NCBI RefSeq assembly: GCF_017115105.1
Contig: NZ_JABXKH010000046.1
Location: 1 to 64,000 of the forward strand
Direction of reading: 5' to 3'
Source: Nostoc sp. NMS2
Lineage (GTDB): Bacteria > Cyanobacteriota > Cyanobacteriia > Cyanobacteriales > Nostocaceae
DNA length: 64,000 bases
The translations under genes and the position numbers were made by a program. The notes beneath the pieces were generated by a model. It did no database searches, had not been told where the DNA came from, and was given only the letters and a program-made list of their open reading frames with translations. How positions within the stretch are numbered: position 1 is the first letter of the stretch; the number at the start of each line of letters is the position of its first letter. Of the stretch, positions 39,198-48,665 are shown piece after piece.

Positions 39198-39672
39198 AGT
39201 CGTTCTACTGTCGCAGTGGACGACCTCCTTCTCTTGCTTGGTTCCAAGGAGGAAAAGAGCTGGGGATGTCGGGGCGTCAACTTCGATAAACAATTCCACA
39301 AGAGCGGGGCAAAAATTCAATTCACAAAATCAACTAACAACTAGTAAACTTTTCGACGGCACATCTGCTGGAGTCCAGACATAACTTTAGCTTTGAACGC
39401 TAAACTTACCGTTTATCTTAGCAAAACTTCTCTACTGTCTCTTTTGTCTAGTCTGAGAATTACACCTGCGTAAATTTACAACTTTCTGCAATATGTACAC
39501 AAGAATATTTAGAGAGAATTTAGACAGCCTTGATTTGGCAGCTCGTGATTTCACCCTCTATACATATAACTAGAACTTACATCTTTATATATATTTTGTT
39601 TATAAAAGTTTACATTCTTTGAGTTAGCAACACTTGGCTACATATATTATGTGTAATATTAAGAAATTATTC
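39198..39672. other. Intergenic after nblA
   Basis: No gene. A hairpin at 39224-39252 without a T tract follows nblA; the rest is AT-rich up to the end of the kinase gene. Confidence 0.5.
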
Positions 39673-41226
39673 CTAGCTAGAAAGATCGTATGGAGAATCT
39701 GTATCAATGCTTTCCAGTTTTGCCAGAATTTGAGGCTTAATTTTTTCGTACTCGCTTTTGAGTAAGCTTTTACTCATTTGCGGGTCGGCAGAAGACATCA
39801 ATGTGTTGCTCATTGCGACCCACTCTTGCAGTCGTTGACGCTGGGCAGAAGCGACGCTGGAAGGCAAGATATGGGTACAGCGATTTGGTGTTTCTCGTGC
39901 AAAGAACAGCAGACGGTAGTAACCTGTGTGCTGTAATAATCGGGTAATTTCTTGACCAAGACTGGTTTTAAGATCGAGGTAGTAAGGTAGCCATTTTGCA
40001 CCATGCTTGCGGTTGTAGATGACAGTAATCCATAGCAACATGGGATGGGGAATAGAGATGAAAAGAAATTGGTTATAGCGGGTACAGAGTAAGCGCTTCT
40101 GAATTTCTTCTTGCGGTAGCATCACCCATAGCGCTGGTAAAACCTCTCCATTGGTGTGAATGGACTGAGGAAACACAATATCGGCAATTGGTTTATTTTG
40201 GGGCCAGGAAATAGCACGAGCGATTTCATCGTTAGACAAGGATGCCCGCAAATCGGCTTTAGTCTTCTGTTCAAGCTCAGAACTAGCCGTAGTAGTAGGA
40301 ATTAGGGCATAGCTATCTTGCTTAACTTTGCGTGTATGCTCAGGTTTTTCTAGAGATGCCAGAACTTTGAGGATTTCAGTGATACTTTGGGGGCGATCGC
40401 GTGCTACCTTAGCTAGACAACTCATCACCAAATTTTCGATTTCTTGTGGTAGTTCTAACCCAGGTGCAACCTCAGCAAAAGAACGTGGTTTTTGATAGTG
40501 ATGTGTTTTATACCATGCTCCAAAAGAATGAGTTTGTGCCACCAGTGGCATTTTGCCTGTGAGCATCTCAAACATCATCACACCCAAACTATAAATATCA
40601 GCACGGTTGTCTAATTCCTTACCCTCCATCTGTTCGGGAGAAGAATAAGCCAATGTCCCCAAATAGAATTTTGTATGGTCGCCATCCGACTGTAATAACT
40701 TAGCAATACCAAAATCTAGAACCTTAACTAATTCTCCGAAACTGGGATCTTGAATCACCAGTATATTGCTTGGCTTGACATCCCGATGGATAATTGGGCA
40801 AATTGTGCCCTCAACTGGGATGCCATCATGAGCGCACTGTAACCCCAGGCTGAGTTGACGCGCCATACTCAGAAATCTTGGTAAGGGCAATCGTTGCTTA
40901 CGAATAATATTGTTTAGGCTTTGTCCTTGTAGATATTCCATGACGTAGAACGGCGTGTTATTGTCATCTACGCCATAATCCATAACTCGGACAATATGGA
41001 TACTTTTTTGCCCTAGTAAAGCACAGGTTTTTGCTTCTCGTTCAAAGCGGTCTTGCAATCGCATCTTTTCATTTTGAATTGATAGAGCGAGAAACTTAAC
41101 CGCAACAGGTACACCTCCCAACAAAGTATCTTTAGCACGATAAACCCGACCCATTGCTCCAGTACCGATTAACTCTTGGAGTTGGTAGCGTTTGCTGAGT
41201 AAGCGACCAATGTTGGGGTCTGACAT
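39673..41226 (-). CDS. Hanks-type serine/threonine protein kinase
   Basis: 517 residues. The kinase domain (about 9-290) has the glycine loop LIGTGAMGRVYRAKD, the catalytic lysine in VAVKFLAL, HRDVKPSNIL, VLDFGIAK, and TLAYSSPEQMEG. The C-terminal ~220 residues carry no recognised domain. It includes a hydrophobic-rich stretch (FLFISIPHPMLLWITVIY) that is more a beta-rich domain than a clear membrane helix. The partner is unknown. Convergent with nblA; a PP2C gene lies just beyond. Confidence 0.9.
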   Translation of the reverse strand: MSDPNIGRLLSKRYQLQELIGTGAMGRVYRAKDTLLGGVPVAVKFLALSIQNEKMRLQDRFEREAKTCALLGQKSIHIVRVMDYGVDDNNTPFYVMEYLQGQSLNNIIRKQRLPLPRFLSMARQLSLGLQCAHDGIPVEGTICPIIHRDVKPSNILVIQDPSFGELVKVLDFGIAKLLQSDGDHTKFYLGTLAYSSPEQMEGKELDNRADIYSLGVMMFEMLTGKMPLVAQTHSFGAWYKTHHYQKPRSFAEVAPGLELPQEIENLVMSCLAKVARDRPQSITEILKVLASLEKPEHTRKVKQDSYALIPTTTASSELEQKTKADLRASLSNDEIARAISWPQNKPIADIVFPQSIHTNGEVLPALWVMLPQEEIQKRLLCTRYNQFLFISIPHPMLLWITVIYNRKHGAKWLPYYLDLKTSLGQEITRLLQHTGYYRLLFFARETPNRCTHILPSSVASAQRQRLQEWVAMSNTLMSSADPQMSKSLLKSEYEKIKPQILAKLESIDTDSPYDLSS

Positions 41227-41423
41227 AGAGAATTTGAATCCAAAAGCAGGTTGTAAGTGTTTATGAGAAAAAGTGCATTCAAACCGATAGTAGTTTTAGT
41301 TTGCCCAATTTTGAGTAAATAGATAACTTTAGGATCTACCAAAAACCTTAATTAGAAAGTACCACACTCACTACAGAGTTATGATAACTGAGTGATGAGT
41401 CGGGGTTTTGAATAGCAATAAAA
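41227..41423. other. Intergenic upstream of the kinase
   Basis: AT-rich, no repeat recognised. It probably holds the kinase promoter on the minus strand. Confidence 0.4.
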
Positions 41424-41501
41424 GAGCATCAGTGAACGAGATAAAGGCTTCCTGTCTAGCTTTTATCAGCCCCAAGCCATTGTATCTCGTAAAAAATGCT
41501 C
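41424..41501. other. Long hairpin, possible structured RNA
   Basis: GAGCAT/ATGCTC, ACGAGATA/TATCTCGT and GGCTT/AAGCC pair in nested order around a 23-base loop, about 19 base pairs in 78 bases. No T tract is beside it on the + strand. It may be a regulatory RNA, a processed hairpin or a decayed element. Confidence 0.4.
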
Positions 41502-41688
41502 TAGTTTGCTAGAATTTATAACATATCAAAAACTGATTTGTTACCCATTACATAGAGTTGAATTCGACGTTTGATAATATTGTTCAACCGGGAAATAAAA
41601 AAAGAAAAGATTTGTTGATTAACTATTATTTTGAGGCGTTGGTCAGTAAAACTTTTAGCGACTTCTACAGTTTTATCACTTGAACCAC

Positions 41689-42135
41689 TTAGCTTGATTG
41701 ACGTTCTAGGCTAACTTCCATTGTATTGGTTAAAAAATGACCAGCCAAGATACCACTACTTAGGTAATATCTATCTTCTGAAATCCGGTGTAGGGTTTCA
41801 AAGCCACTACGACGCTGACGATCGCCAAGTACCCAGTAACGCTGCACAATAGTATCTAAACCAATCCAGCCTTCACCTTCAACTTGCCCCAAAATATTAT
41901 GTTGTAGTAAAAAAGTATACTGACGCTCTCCCTCATGCAGTCGTCCTTTGTATTGTAGAGAGATTTCTGAGCGATCGCTACCAGGAAATATTAGCTTTGT
42001 AGCCATAGTAAACCAGTTATCTCGATTCCAAGCTACCAAGGTCATACCCTTGACGCTGATTGGCAGACCATTTCGTTCTAGCCAATTTCCTTGCATTGCC
42101 CAGCGTCCTGGTTCCAATAAAAAAGTATGAGCCAC
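41689..42135 (-). CDS. Conserved unknown protein
   Basis: 148 residues, soluble, beta-rich by pattern with many aromatic residues (GRWAMQGNWLERNG, WNRDNWFTMATKL, QYKGRLHEGERQYTF, RYWVLGDRQRR). It looks like a single beta-barrel domain. I do not recognise a family with a known function. It follows anmK on the minus strand after about 110 bases. Confidence 0.6.
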   Translation of the reverse strand: MAHTFLLEPGRWAMQGNWLERNGLPISVKGMTLVAWNRDNWFTMATKLIFPGSDRSEISLQYKGRLHEGERQYTFLLQHNILGQVEGEGWIGLDTIVQRYWVLGDRQRRSGFETLHRISEDRYYLSSGILAGHFLTNTMEVSLERQSS

Positions 42136-42248
42136 CTTATATATTCCCTGTCTTGATCGAGTGCCGCCAAGATTACAGTTATAGCAGTGCTGAGTTGTCA
42201 GTGCTGAGTGAAGAATGAAGAAATTTTTTATTGTTCTGGTTTCATAAT

Positions 42249-43514
42249 TCAGGACTGACTTTGGTGAATTTCTCCCAAAAGCACTTCTTGAGGTGCCCCA
42301 GTTGCAGTAGGTAGATTGCCGGGAATGCCCAAATGCCGCCAGTAGGCTAAAACTGCAAAAGCGATCGCTTCTTTAAAATCTGCACTTAATCCAACTTCAT
42401 CTGTAGTCAATACTGGGATTGATGCGAACAATAACTCTAATCGACGTTTCAAATAGAGATTGCGACTACCACCACCACATAATAGTACCCGTTGTGGCAT
42501 TTCTGGCAAAAAAGTGCGGTAACTATGAACAATTGAAGCAGCTGTAAGTTCCGTCAGAGTTGCCAGTATATCAGCAGCATTGAGTTGGTATTCTTGGGCA
42601 TCTTTTAAACACTGATGTAGGTAAGTCACACCAAATAACTCTCGACCGGTAGATTTTGGCGGTGGCAGATGAAAGTAATCTTGGTTGAGCCATTGTTCTA
42701 CCAAAGGATGGCAAGGAGTACCACTTGCTGCCCAATTGCCATTTTCATCGTAAGTTTTAGCACCAGCGCTTAAATGCTCCACCGCCAGATCCAACAGACT
42801 ATTTCCTGGGCCAGTATCCCAAGCGCGAATTTTTGAGAGCCAATCGCCATGCCGAGGCGGAATATAAGCTACATTACCTATGCCACCAATGTTTTGAATA
42901 CAACGCCCTTCTTCAGGATGACTGAGCAAATAGGCATCTACTCTGGGCACGAGAGGCGCACCATGGCCGCCAATAGCAATATCAGCAACCCGAAAGTTGC
43001 TCATAGTTGTAATGCCCGTAAGATGGGCAATTAATGCACCGCGCCCTAGTTGGAGACTATAACCCAAGAGAGTGCTGTTAGCGGGAGCGGGACGTTTAGC
43101 CCGTGAGGAGTGAGAAGTGAGCATTTCTCTCCCTCTGCTCCCCTGCTCCCCTGCTCCCCCTGCTCCCCCTCTTCCCCCAGGTGGGCGATGATAAACTGTC
43201 TGACCGTGAGAGCCAATGAGAGTAGCTGGCTGATGACCAATTTGAATATTTTGGGCGGCTTGGGCGAAGACCTGGGCGATCGCATCATCTATTTCTGCCA
43301 ATTCTGCCATTGAGATGGCAACGCCTGCACCAACTGCTAGTATTTTTTCTCTGAGTTCAGATGGATAAGGATATGTTTTCCCGGCTAGTAATTCAACTTT
43401 AAGATCCAATTCCGTACCGGAAATCTCTACCAACACAGCGTCTATGCCATCTACGGATGTGCCACTAATTAAACCGATAACGCAAGTAGAGACAGCTTCT
43501 TTAGTCGGATGCAT
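42249..43514 (-). CDS. anmK: Anhydro-N-acetylmuramic acid kinase
   Basis: 421 residues from ATG 43514. Peptidoglycan recycling enzyme that opens 1,6-anhydroMurNAc and phosphorylates it. Seen: [52 protein letters not shown] and LLCGGGSRN. Between HRPP and [10 protein letters not shown] is an inserted segment of about 35 residues (encoded near 43074-43187) that is Gly/Glu/Ser/Pro-rich and made of repeat DNA. The frame is kept, so the protein may still fold with a surface loop. Confidence 0.9.
   Translation of the reverse strand: MHPTKEAVSTCVIGLISGTSVDGIDAVLVEISGTELDLKVELLAGKTYPYPSELREKILAVGAGVAISMAELAEIDDAIAQVFAQAAQNIQIGHQPATLIGSHGQTVYHRPPGGRGGAGGAGEQGSRGREMLTSHSSRAKRPAPANSTLLGYSLQLGRGALIAHLTGITTMSNFRVADIAIGGHGAPLVPRVDAYLLSHPEEGRCIQNIGGIGNVAYIPPRHGDWLSKIRAWDTGPGNSLLDLAVEHLSAGAKTYDENGNWAASGTPCHPLVEQWLNQDYFHLPPPKSTGRELFGVTYLHQCLKDAQEYQLNAADILATLTELTAASIVHSYRTFLPEMPQRVLLCGGGSRNLYLKRRLELLFASIPVLTTDEVGLSADFKEAIAFAVLAYWRHLGIPGNLPTATGAPQEVLLGEIHQSQS
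43074..43187. repeat. Low-complexity repeats inside anmK
   Basis: CTGCTCCCC units and the dispersed CGGGCTAAACGTCCCGC motif (also at 54226-54240, inverted) lie in the coding frame of anmK. Confidence 0.8.
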
Positions 43515-43826
43515 TGATAAAGATTCTTTTATGAATTGCAAGAGGTAATTCGATACGCTTCGGTTAACGTTTCAATATTTTCAGTATCCCCCAAACTCAC
43601 CTTCAAAAGGGGTATTCATAACCCTTTTTACTCCCTTTTGAAGGGAGTCGATATAAGCGGGGGATCTTAACCGAAGCTTATAGAGAGGTAGTTTAGTTCA
43701 TGTTACTACCCATGTCAAAAAATTCAGGTGACATAGGTAAACAGAGGAAGGGAAGAATATCAAAGCCAATAGCAAGAGATATCGGCATTAACCAGTCTAC
43801 AGACTTAACTTGGGATAGAACTGATC

Positions 43827-43932
43827 CAATACGGTTCAGTTAAGGATTTTTTCGAGAATCACAGCAGTGTAGAGACGTTGCAATGCAACGTCTCTACAGA
43901 ACAAGGGTTTTAGTTTTATCTGAACCGTATTG
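43827..43932. mobile_element. MITE with 10-base target duplication
   Basis: Ends are CAATACGGTTCAG and its exact reverse complement CTGAACCGTATTG. AGAACTGATC stands directly on both sides (43817-43826 and 43933-43942). The core holds the hairpin GTAGAGACGTTG/CAACGTCTCTAC. 106 bases, no gene. Confidence 0.85.
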
Positions 43933-43970
43933 AGAACTGATCCTAAAGCCAAGGTCTTAAGAATCGATAT

Positions 43971-44159
43971 TAGGACTTACGCATTGCCAGGAAAGACCAA
44001 GTATAGATGATTTGAAAACCAGATCCGTCATCGGGGCAATTCATGAATTATCCCTACGACGCGGGTCTATTTACCATCAATGAATGATTAATAAAAACCT
44101 GAAACGACGTAAATACGTTGATGCACAACATGATTCTTTTGTATAGTGCGTAAGTCCTA
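43971..44159. mobile_element. MITE of the AGGACTTACGCA family with GATAT duplication
   Basis: Ends TAGGACTTACGCA and TGCGTAAGTCCTA are exact inverted repeats of 13 bases. GATAT stands on both sides (43966-43970, 44160-44164). Inside is GGGGCAATTCATGAATTATCC. 189 bases; it lies 38 bases from the previous element. Confidence 0.88.
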
Positions 44160-44202
44160 GATATGATAGAAAAGTAAATAAAATTTACAAAATATTTATC
44201 GA

Positions 44203-45618
44203 ATGGTATTTCAATCATCTGGCTTGTCCAAGGTCAAAGACTCAATAACACAAAAAATCTTCTTGGGTAATGAACCAAATGCGGAATTAGTTGCAATTCT
44301 CACCGTTTACTTTGTCCAAGGAATTTTAGGGCTATCGCGTCTAGCTGTGAGCTTTTTCCTCAAAGATGAACTGCTGCTGAGTCCAGTCCAGGTGTCGGCG
44401 CTATTGGGAATTGTCTTCCTACCTTGGATGATTAAGCCGGTGTTTGGTTTTATCTCTGATGGCTTGCCTATATTTGGTTATCGTCGTCGTCCTTACTTGA
44501 TTTTATCTGGGATACTGGGAACTGCTTCCTGGATGAGTTTGGCCACAGTAGTTTATACTAGCTGGGCGGCTACGTTAGCGATCGCTCTTAGTTCTCTTAG
44601 TGTCGCTATGAGTGACGTGATAGTTGACTCGCTAGTTGTGGAACGTGCCAGAGGCGAATCCCAAGCAAAAGCCGGTTCACTACAATCTCTATGCTGGGGT
44701 GCTTCTGCGATCGGAGGTTTAATAACAGCATACTTTAGCGGTCTGCTGCTTCAATACTTTACTACCCGTACTGTCTTTGGAATTACCGCTTTATTCCCTC
44801 TCATTGTCTCAGGGGTAGCTTGGTTAATTGCTGAGTCCCCCGTTAGTAAAGATACTAATGAGAGTAATCAAACTAACCCTTTACCAATCAAACATCAACT
44901 GAAGCAGCTACGCCAAGCCATTACCCAAAAAACAATTTGGCTACCAACAGCTTTTGTCTTCATCTGGCAAGCTACTCCAAATGCTGAATCAGCCTTTTTC
45001 TACTTCTCTACCAACGAACTCCACTTTGAACCAGAATTTTTGGGGCGGGTAAACTTAGTAACAAGTTTCGCTTCTTTAGCAGGTGTTTGGATTTTTCAAC
45101 GTTTCCTCAAAAGCATCCCTTTTCGTGTGATTTTCGCTTGGAGTACCGTCCTTTCTTCAATGTTAGGGATGACGATGCTGTTGTTAGTGACTCACACAAA
45201 TAGGCTGTTGGGTATAGATGACCACTGGTTTAGTTTAGGTGATAGTCTTATTCTCACTGTCATGGGCAAAATTGCCTTTATGCAAGTGATGGTTCTAGCA
45301 GCAAGGCTTTGTCCCTCTGGAGTGGAAGCAACGTTATTTGCCTTGTTGATGTCGGTATTTAATTCAGCCGGAACAGTTTCCCAAGCATTGGGGGCATTAA
45401 TCACCTATTGGCTGGGGATCACTGCAACTAACTTTGATTCCCTTTGGCTATTGGTGATAATTACTAACCTTAGTACGCTGTTACCCCTACCATTTATCAA
45501 CTGGCTACCTGCTGCTGAAGAGCAAGCTGAGACATCCAAAGATGGGGAACAACCGTTTTTGCCTGATTTGATGTCTGAGTTGGTACTGAGAGAACCAGAG
45601 TCGGAAATAGTGGAATAG
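44203..45618 (+). CDS. BT1 family (folate/biopterin-type) transporter
   Basis: 471 residues, a 12-helix MFS-like carrier of the folate-biopterin transporter family: LVAILTVYFVQGILGLSRLA, FLPWMIKPVFGFISDGLPIF, and YRRRPYLILSGILG (the basic loop after helix 2). A Synechocystis member of this family carries folate; the substrate here is unproven. Its upstream flank holds two MITEs, so the promoter may lie within or beside the second one. Confidence 0.85.
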   Translation: MVFQSSGLSKVKDSITQKIFLGNEPNAELVAILTVYFVQGILGLSRLAVSFFLKDELLLSPVQVSALLGIVFLPWMIKPVFGFISDGLPIFGYRRRPYLILSGILGTASWMSLATVVYTSWAATLAIALSSLSVAMSDVIVDSLVVERARGESQAKAGSLQSLCWGASAIGGLITAYFSGLLLQYFTTRTVFGITALFPLIVSGVAWLIAESPVSKDTNESNQTNPLPIKHQLKQLRQAITQKTIWLPTAFVFIWQATPNAESAFFYFSTNELHFEPEFLGRVNLVTSFASLAGVWIFQRFLKSIPFRVIFAWSTVLSSMLGMTMLLLVTHTNRLLGIDDHWFSLGDSLILTVMGKIAFMQVMVLAARLCPSGVEATLFALLMSVFNSAGTVSQALGALITYWLGITATNFDSLWLLVIITNLSTLLPLPFINWLPAAEEQAETSKDGEQPFLPDLMSELVLREPESEIVE

Positions 45619-45621
45619 TGT

Positions 45622-45717
45622 TAGAACTTACGCATCATCAAACACTGTAGGGGCAATTCATGAATTGCCCCTACATGAGAATCAGGGTTAAGTAAGCTAT
45701 TGTTTCCGTAAGTCTTG
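45622..45717. mobile_element. MITE of the AGAACTTACG family with AGTGT duplication
   Basis: tAGAACTTACG at the left and CGTAAGTCTTg at the right, with a GGGGCAATTCATGAATTGCC palindrome between. AGTGT stands on both sides (45617-45621 and 45718-45722). It begins three bases after the transporter stop codon. Confidence 0.78.
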
Positions 45718-45798
45718 AGTGTAATGAATCTCATGTAACGGAATTCTTTGTCAGCTGCTACATATTTTCGTTCAAGGTAACAATAAAAAACAAAGCTT

Positions 45799-47295
45799 AT
45801 GCATTTTAAAAGTCAAGAGAGCTTAGTTACAGAAAAATCTTATACTCGTGCAGATTGGCAAGGAGGATATCAATCTCTCACCCAAGAATTTGATTATTGG
45901 ATTGATGATATAGAAGGGCAAATTCCCAAAGAATTAGAAGGTACGTTGTTTAGAAATGGCCCAGGTTTGCTGGATGTGAATGGGCAATATCTTCATCACC
46001 CGTTTGATGGAGATGGGATGATTAGCAAAATTACCTTTACCAACGGACGTGCCCATTTTCGCAACCGCTTTGTCCGTACAACTGGGTATTTGGCAGAACA
46101 AAAGGCGGGAAAAATTCTCTATCGCGGTACTTTTGGTACTCAAAAACCCGGCGGTTGGCTAGCTAATATCTTTGACTTCAAACTCAAAAATATCGCTAAT
46201 ACAAATGTTATCTATTGGGGTGGTAAACTGCTAGCCCTGTGGGAAGCTTCTGAAGCATATCGCCTCGACCCCTACACTCTTGAAACTTTGGGGAATGAAT
46301 ATTTTAATGGTGCTTTGTCAACAGGTGAAGCTTTCGCTGCCCATCCCCGCTTGGAAAAGAATTGTGAACAAGATGGGGGCGAACCTTGCCTAGTAAATTT
46401 CTCGGTTAAGCCAGGATTGTCTACCACCATTACTATTTTCGAGCTAAACTTAGTGGGTGAAATTGTTAGACAGGAAACTTATAAGGTTGCCGGTTTCTGT
46501 TTCATTCACGATTTTGTTATTACTCCCAATTACTGCATCTTCTTTCAAAATCCTGTTACATTTAATCCCATACCTTTCGCCTTGGGAATCCGTACGGCGG
46601 GAGAATGTATTAAATTTCAACCAAATCAGCCAACTAAAATTCTAATTATTCCCCGCTTCCCCAAAGAGGGGCAAGAAAAGATAAAATTTCTGGAAACTCA
46701 GTCGGGTTTTGTCTTTCACCATGTTAATGCTTTTGAGGTAGGAGACGAAGTTTTGATTGATTCTATTTGCTATCAAGATTTACTAAAAGTGAAACCTAAA
46801 AGCGATTTTCGACAAGTTGATTTTGAAGGTTCTTCACCTGGGCAACTTTGGCGATTTTATCTGAATCTCAAGAATGGGACAGTCCGGCGAGAATTAATTG
46901 ATAGTCGCTGTTGTGAATTTCCCAGCATCCATCCGGCAAATGTGGGACGCTCTTATCGATATCTATATATAGGTGCGGCTCATGCAGAGAGTGGTAATGC
47001 TCCCTTACAAGCATTGTTGAAAATTGATTTAGAGTCTGGAGAAAGACAACTTTGGAGTGCTGCACCCCGTGGTTTTGTCGGTGAACCGATTTTTGTCCCG
47101 CGCCCAGATTCTGAAAAGGAAGATGATGGTTGGGTATTAGCTTTGGTTTATGATGCTGCCCATCACTGCTCAGATTTGGTAATTTTGGATGCTAGTGATT
47201 TCTCTAAAGGAGCGATCGCCCGGCTACATCTTAAGCATCATATCCCTTATGGTCTGCATGGGAGCTTTACTTCTGAAGTTTTTGAGGAAATTTGA
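45799..47295 (+). CDS. Carotenoid cleavage oxygenase (RPE65 family)
   Basis: 498 residues, seven-bladed propeller non-haem iron enzyme. The four iron-binding histidines are in place: His182 (FAAHPR), His237 (CFIHDF), His307 (FVFHHV; His308 is the alternative) and His487 (YGLHGSF). It cleaves carotenoid or apocarotenoid double bonds; the substrate is not predictable. The gene starts about 80 bases after a MITE that separates it from the BT1 transporter. Confidence 0.92.
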   Translation: MHFKSQESLVTEKSYTRADWQGGYQSLTQEFDYWIDDIEGQIPKELEGTLFRNGPGLLDVNGQYLHHPFDGDGMISKITFTNGRAHFRNRFVRTTGYLAEQKAGKILYRGTFGTQKPGGWLANIFDFKLKNIANTNVIYWGGKLLALWEASEAYRLDPYTLETLGNEYFNGALSTGEAFAAHPRLEKNCEQDGGEPCLVNFSVKPGLSTTITIFELNLVGEIVRQETYKVAGFCFIHDFVITPNYCIFFQNPVTFNPIPFALGIRTAGECIKFQPNQPTKILIIPRFPKEGQEKIKFLETQSGFVFHHVNAFEVGDEVLIDSICYQDLLKVKPKSDFRQVDFEGSSPGQLWRFYLNLKNGTVRRELIDSRCCEFPSIHPANVGRSYRYLYIGAAHAESGNAPLQALLKIDLESGERQLWSAAPRGFVGEPIFVPRPDSEKEDDGWVLALVYDAAHHCSDLVILDASDFSKGAIARLHLKHHIPYGLHGSFTSEVFEEI

Positions 47296-47299
47296 TCCC

Positions 47300-48469
47300 C
47301 TATTTCGGTGAAACCATTTTTTCGCTGGCAATGATATGCAAATCGATATTTTTGAGCAAGCGCACTAATTTTTGCGTCAAAGATCCTTTGAGGAGCATAA
47401 GCCAGCGCGATCGCTGACTCTCTCCAATTACAATTTGAGTAATCCGATATTTCTCGGCGACTTGGGCGATCGCATTAGCTACGTTACTGTTGGTAACACG
47501 AAGAAAAGTACCTTCAAATTCGTTACAGAGTTTCTCACAAGTGTGGATGTGTAGGCTTTCCTCCTTAGTGAGGAACCGTTCTGGTTCGGCAACGAACAAG
47601 GTATAAATCGGCGCGTTCATATAGTTAGCCAGTCTCGCACCCCGGCGTAACAACTGGACTGAGTTGGGATAAGTAGATATGCAGACTAAAACCCGCTCGT
47701 GAATATTACAAAATTGCCCATTGGGAGAAGTAGCGATTGCATTTCCTTCTACGTTATCTGCTACCTCGCGCAAAGCCAACTCCCGTAAAGCAATCAGGTT
47801 ACGGCGTTGGAAAAAATTATCGAGGGATTGTTGGATTTTTTCGGATGCATAAATCTTGCCTTCTAATAACCGTTCTTGTAGCGTTTCCGGCGTAACATCC
47901 ACTACCAATATTTCATCAGCTTCATCCAGAATCTTGTCAGGAACACGCTCACGGACGACTACACCAGTAATTCTGGCTACTAAGTCATTGAGACTTTCCA
48001 AATGTTGTACATTCATTGTGGAGTAGACATCAATACCTGCTGCCAAAACTACTTCTACATCTTCGTAGCGTTTTTCGCGTGGGGAACCAGGGACATTGGT
48101 ATGGGCAAGTTCATCGATTAAGACTAATTGGGGCGATCGCTTTAAAATAGCATCTGTATCCATATCCGTTAGCGTCAACTCACCACGAGGATATTGCTTA
48201 CGGGGTAAAATCTCCAGTCCTTCTGCCTTCTCCTCTGTATCCTTACGTCCGTGGGTTTCCAAAAGCCCAACGATAACATCAATTCCTTCTTGTTTGAATG
48301 CGTGTCCCTCTTCTAGCATCCGATAGGTTTTCCCTACTCCAGGAGCCATGCCAATAAATATTTTATGCTTACCCCGCCGTCGTGCCGGATAAAGCGAGTA
48401 ACTTCCAGAATTTAAAGGTGCAGTGCCATTCAAACTAGTATTGGTCATTTGTCCTTTGTCATTTGTCAT
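47300..48469 (-). CDS. kdpD: KdpD N-terminal domain protein (truncated KdpD)
   Basis: 389 residues: the KdpD domain with Walker A IGMAPGVGKTY (about 39-49) and LVLIDELAHTNVPGSPREKR, then a Usp domain (about 245-385). There are no membrane segments and no histidine kinase part, unlike the ~890-residue E. coli KdpD. Short KdpD is known in Anabaena. The first residues (MTNDKGQMTN) come from the ACAAATG heptamer repeat; a start at the second Met (48448) is also possible. Last gene of kdpABGCD; it may sense K+ state through protein contact or ATP. A KdpE gene is absent. Confidence 0.9.
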   Translation of the reverse strand: MTNDKGQMTNTSLNGTAPLNSGSYSLYPARRRGKHKIFIGMAPGVGKTYRMLEEGHAFKQEGIDVIVGLLETHGRKDTEEKAEGLEILPRKQYPRGELTLTDMDTDAILKRSPQLVLIDELAHTNVPGSPREKRYEDVEVVLAAGIDVYSTMNVQHLESLNDLVARITGVVVRERVPDKILDEADEILVVDVTPETLQERLLEGKIYASEKIQQSLDNFFQRRNLIALRELALREVADNVEGNAIATSPNGQFCNIHERVLVCISTYPNSVQLLRRGARLANYMNAPIYTLFVAEPERFLTKEESLHIHTCEKLCNEFEGTFLRVTNSNVANAIAQVAEKYRITQIVIGESQRSRWLMLLKGSLTQKLVRLLKNIDLHIIASEKMVSPK

Positions 48470-48559
48470 TGATAAGGATTTTAAGCATATTTTCGCTTAT
48501 TCCCGCCCACTTACTTAGTACTCCTACTTCATCGGAAACGAAAACAGCGCTTTACTCAT

Positions 48560-48660
48560 GCCCAATACTTCGACTTACCTCGACTTCGCCCTTCGGCTAC
48601 GCTCAGGACAGGCTCGGTACAAGTCGCTCAGTACAAGTGCCCAATGCCCAATTTCCAATT
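48560..48660. repeat. AATACTTCGACT / CAAGTCGCTCAGTACAAGTG repeat
   Basis: Fills the space between kdpC and kdpD. Related copies are at 330-395, 5528 and 17366. Confidence 0.75.
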
Positions 48661-48665
48661 CCCAT

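Noticed and set aside
48096-48326. Frame on the + strand opposite kdpD
   Set aside because: It is a shadow of the well-supported kdpD frame with no independent features.
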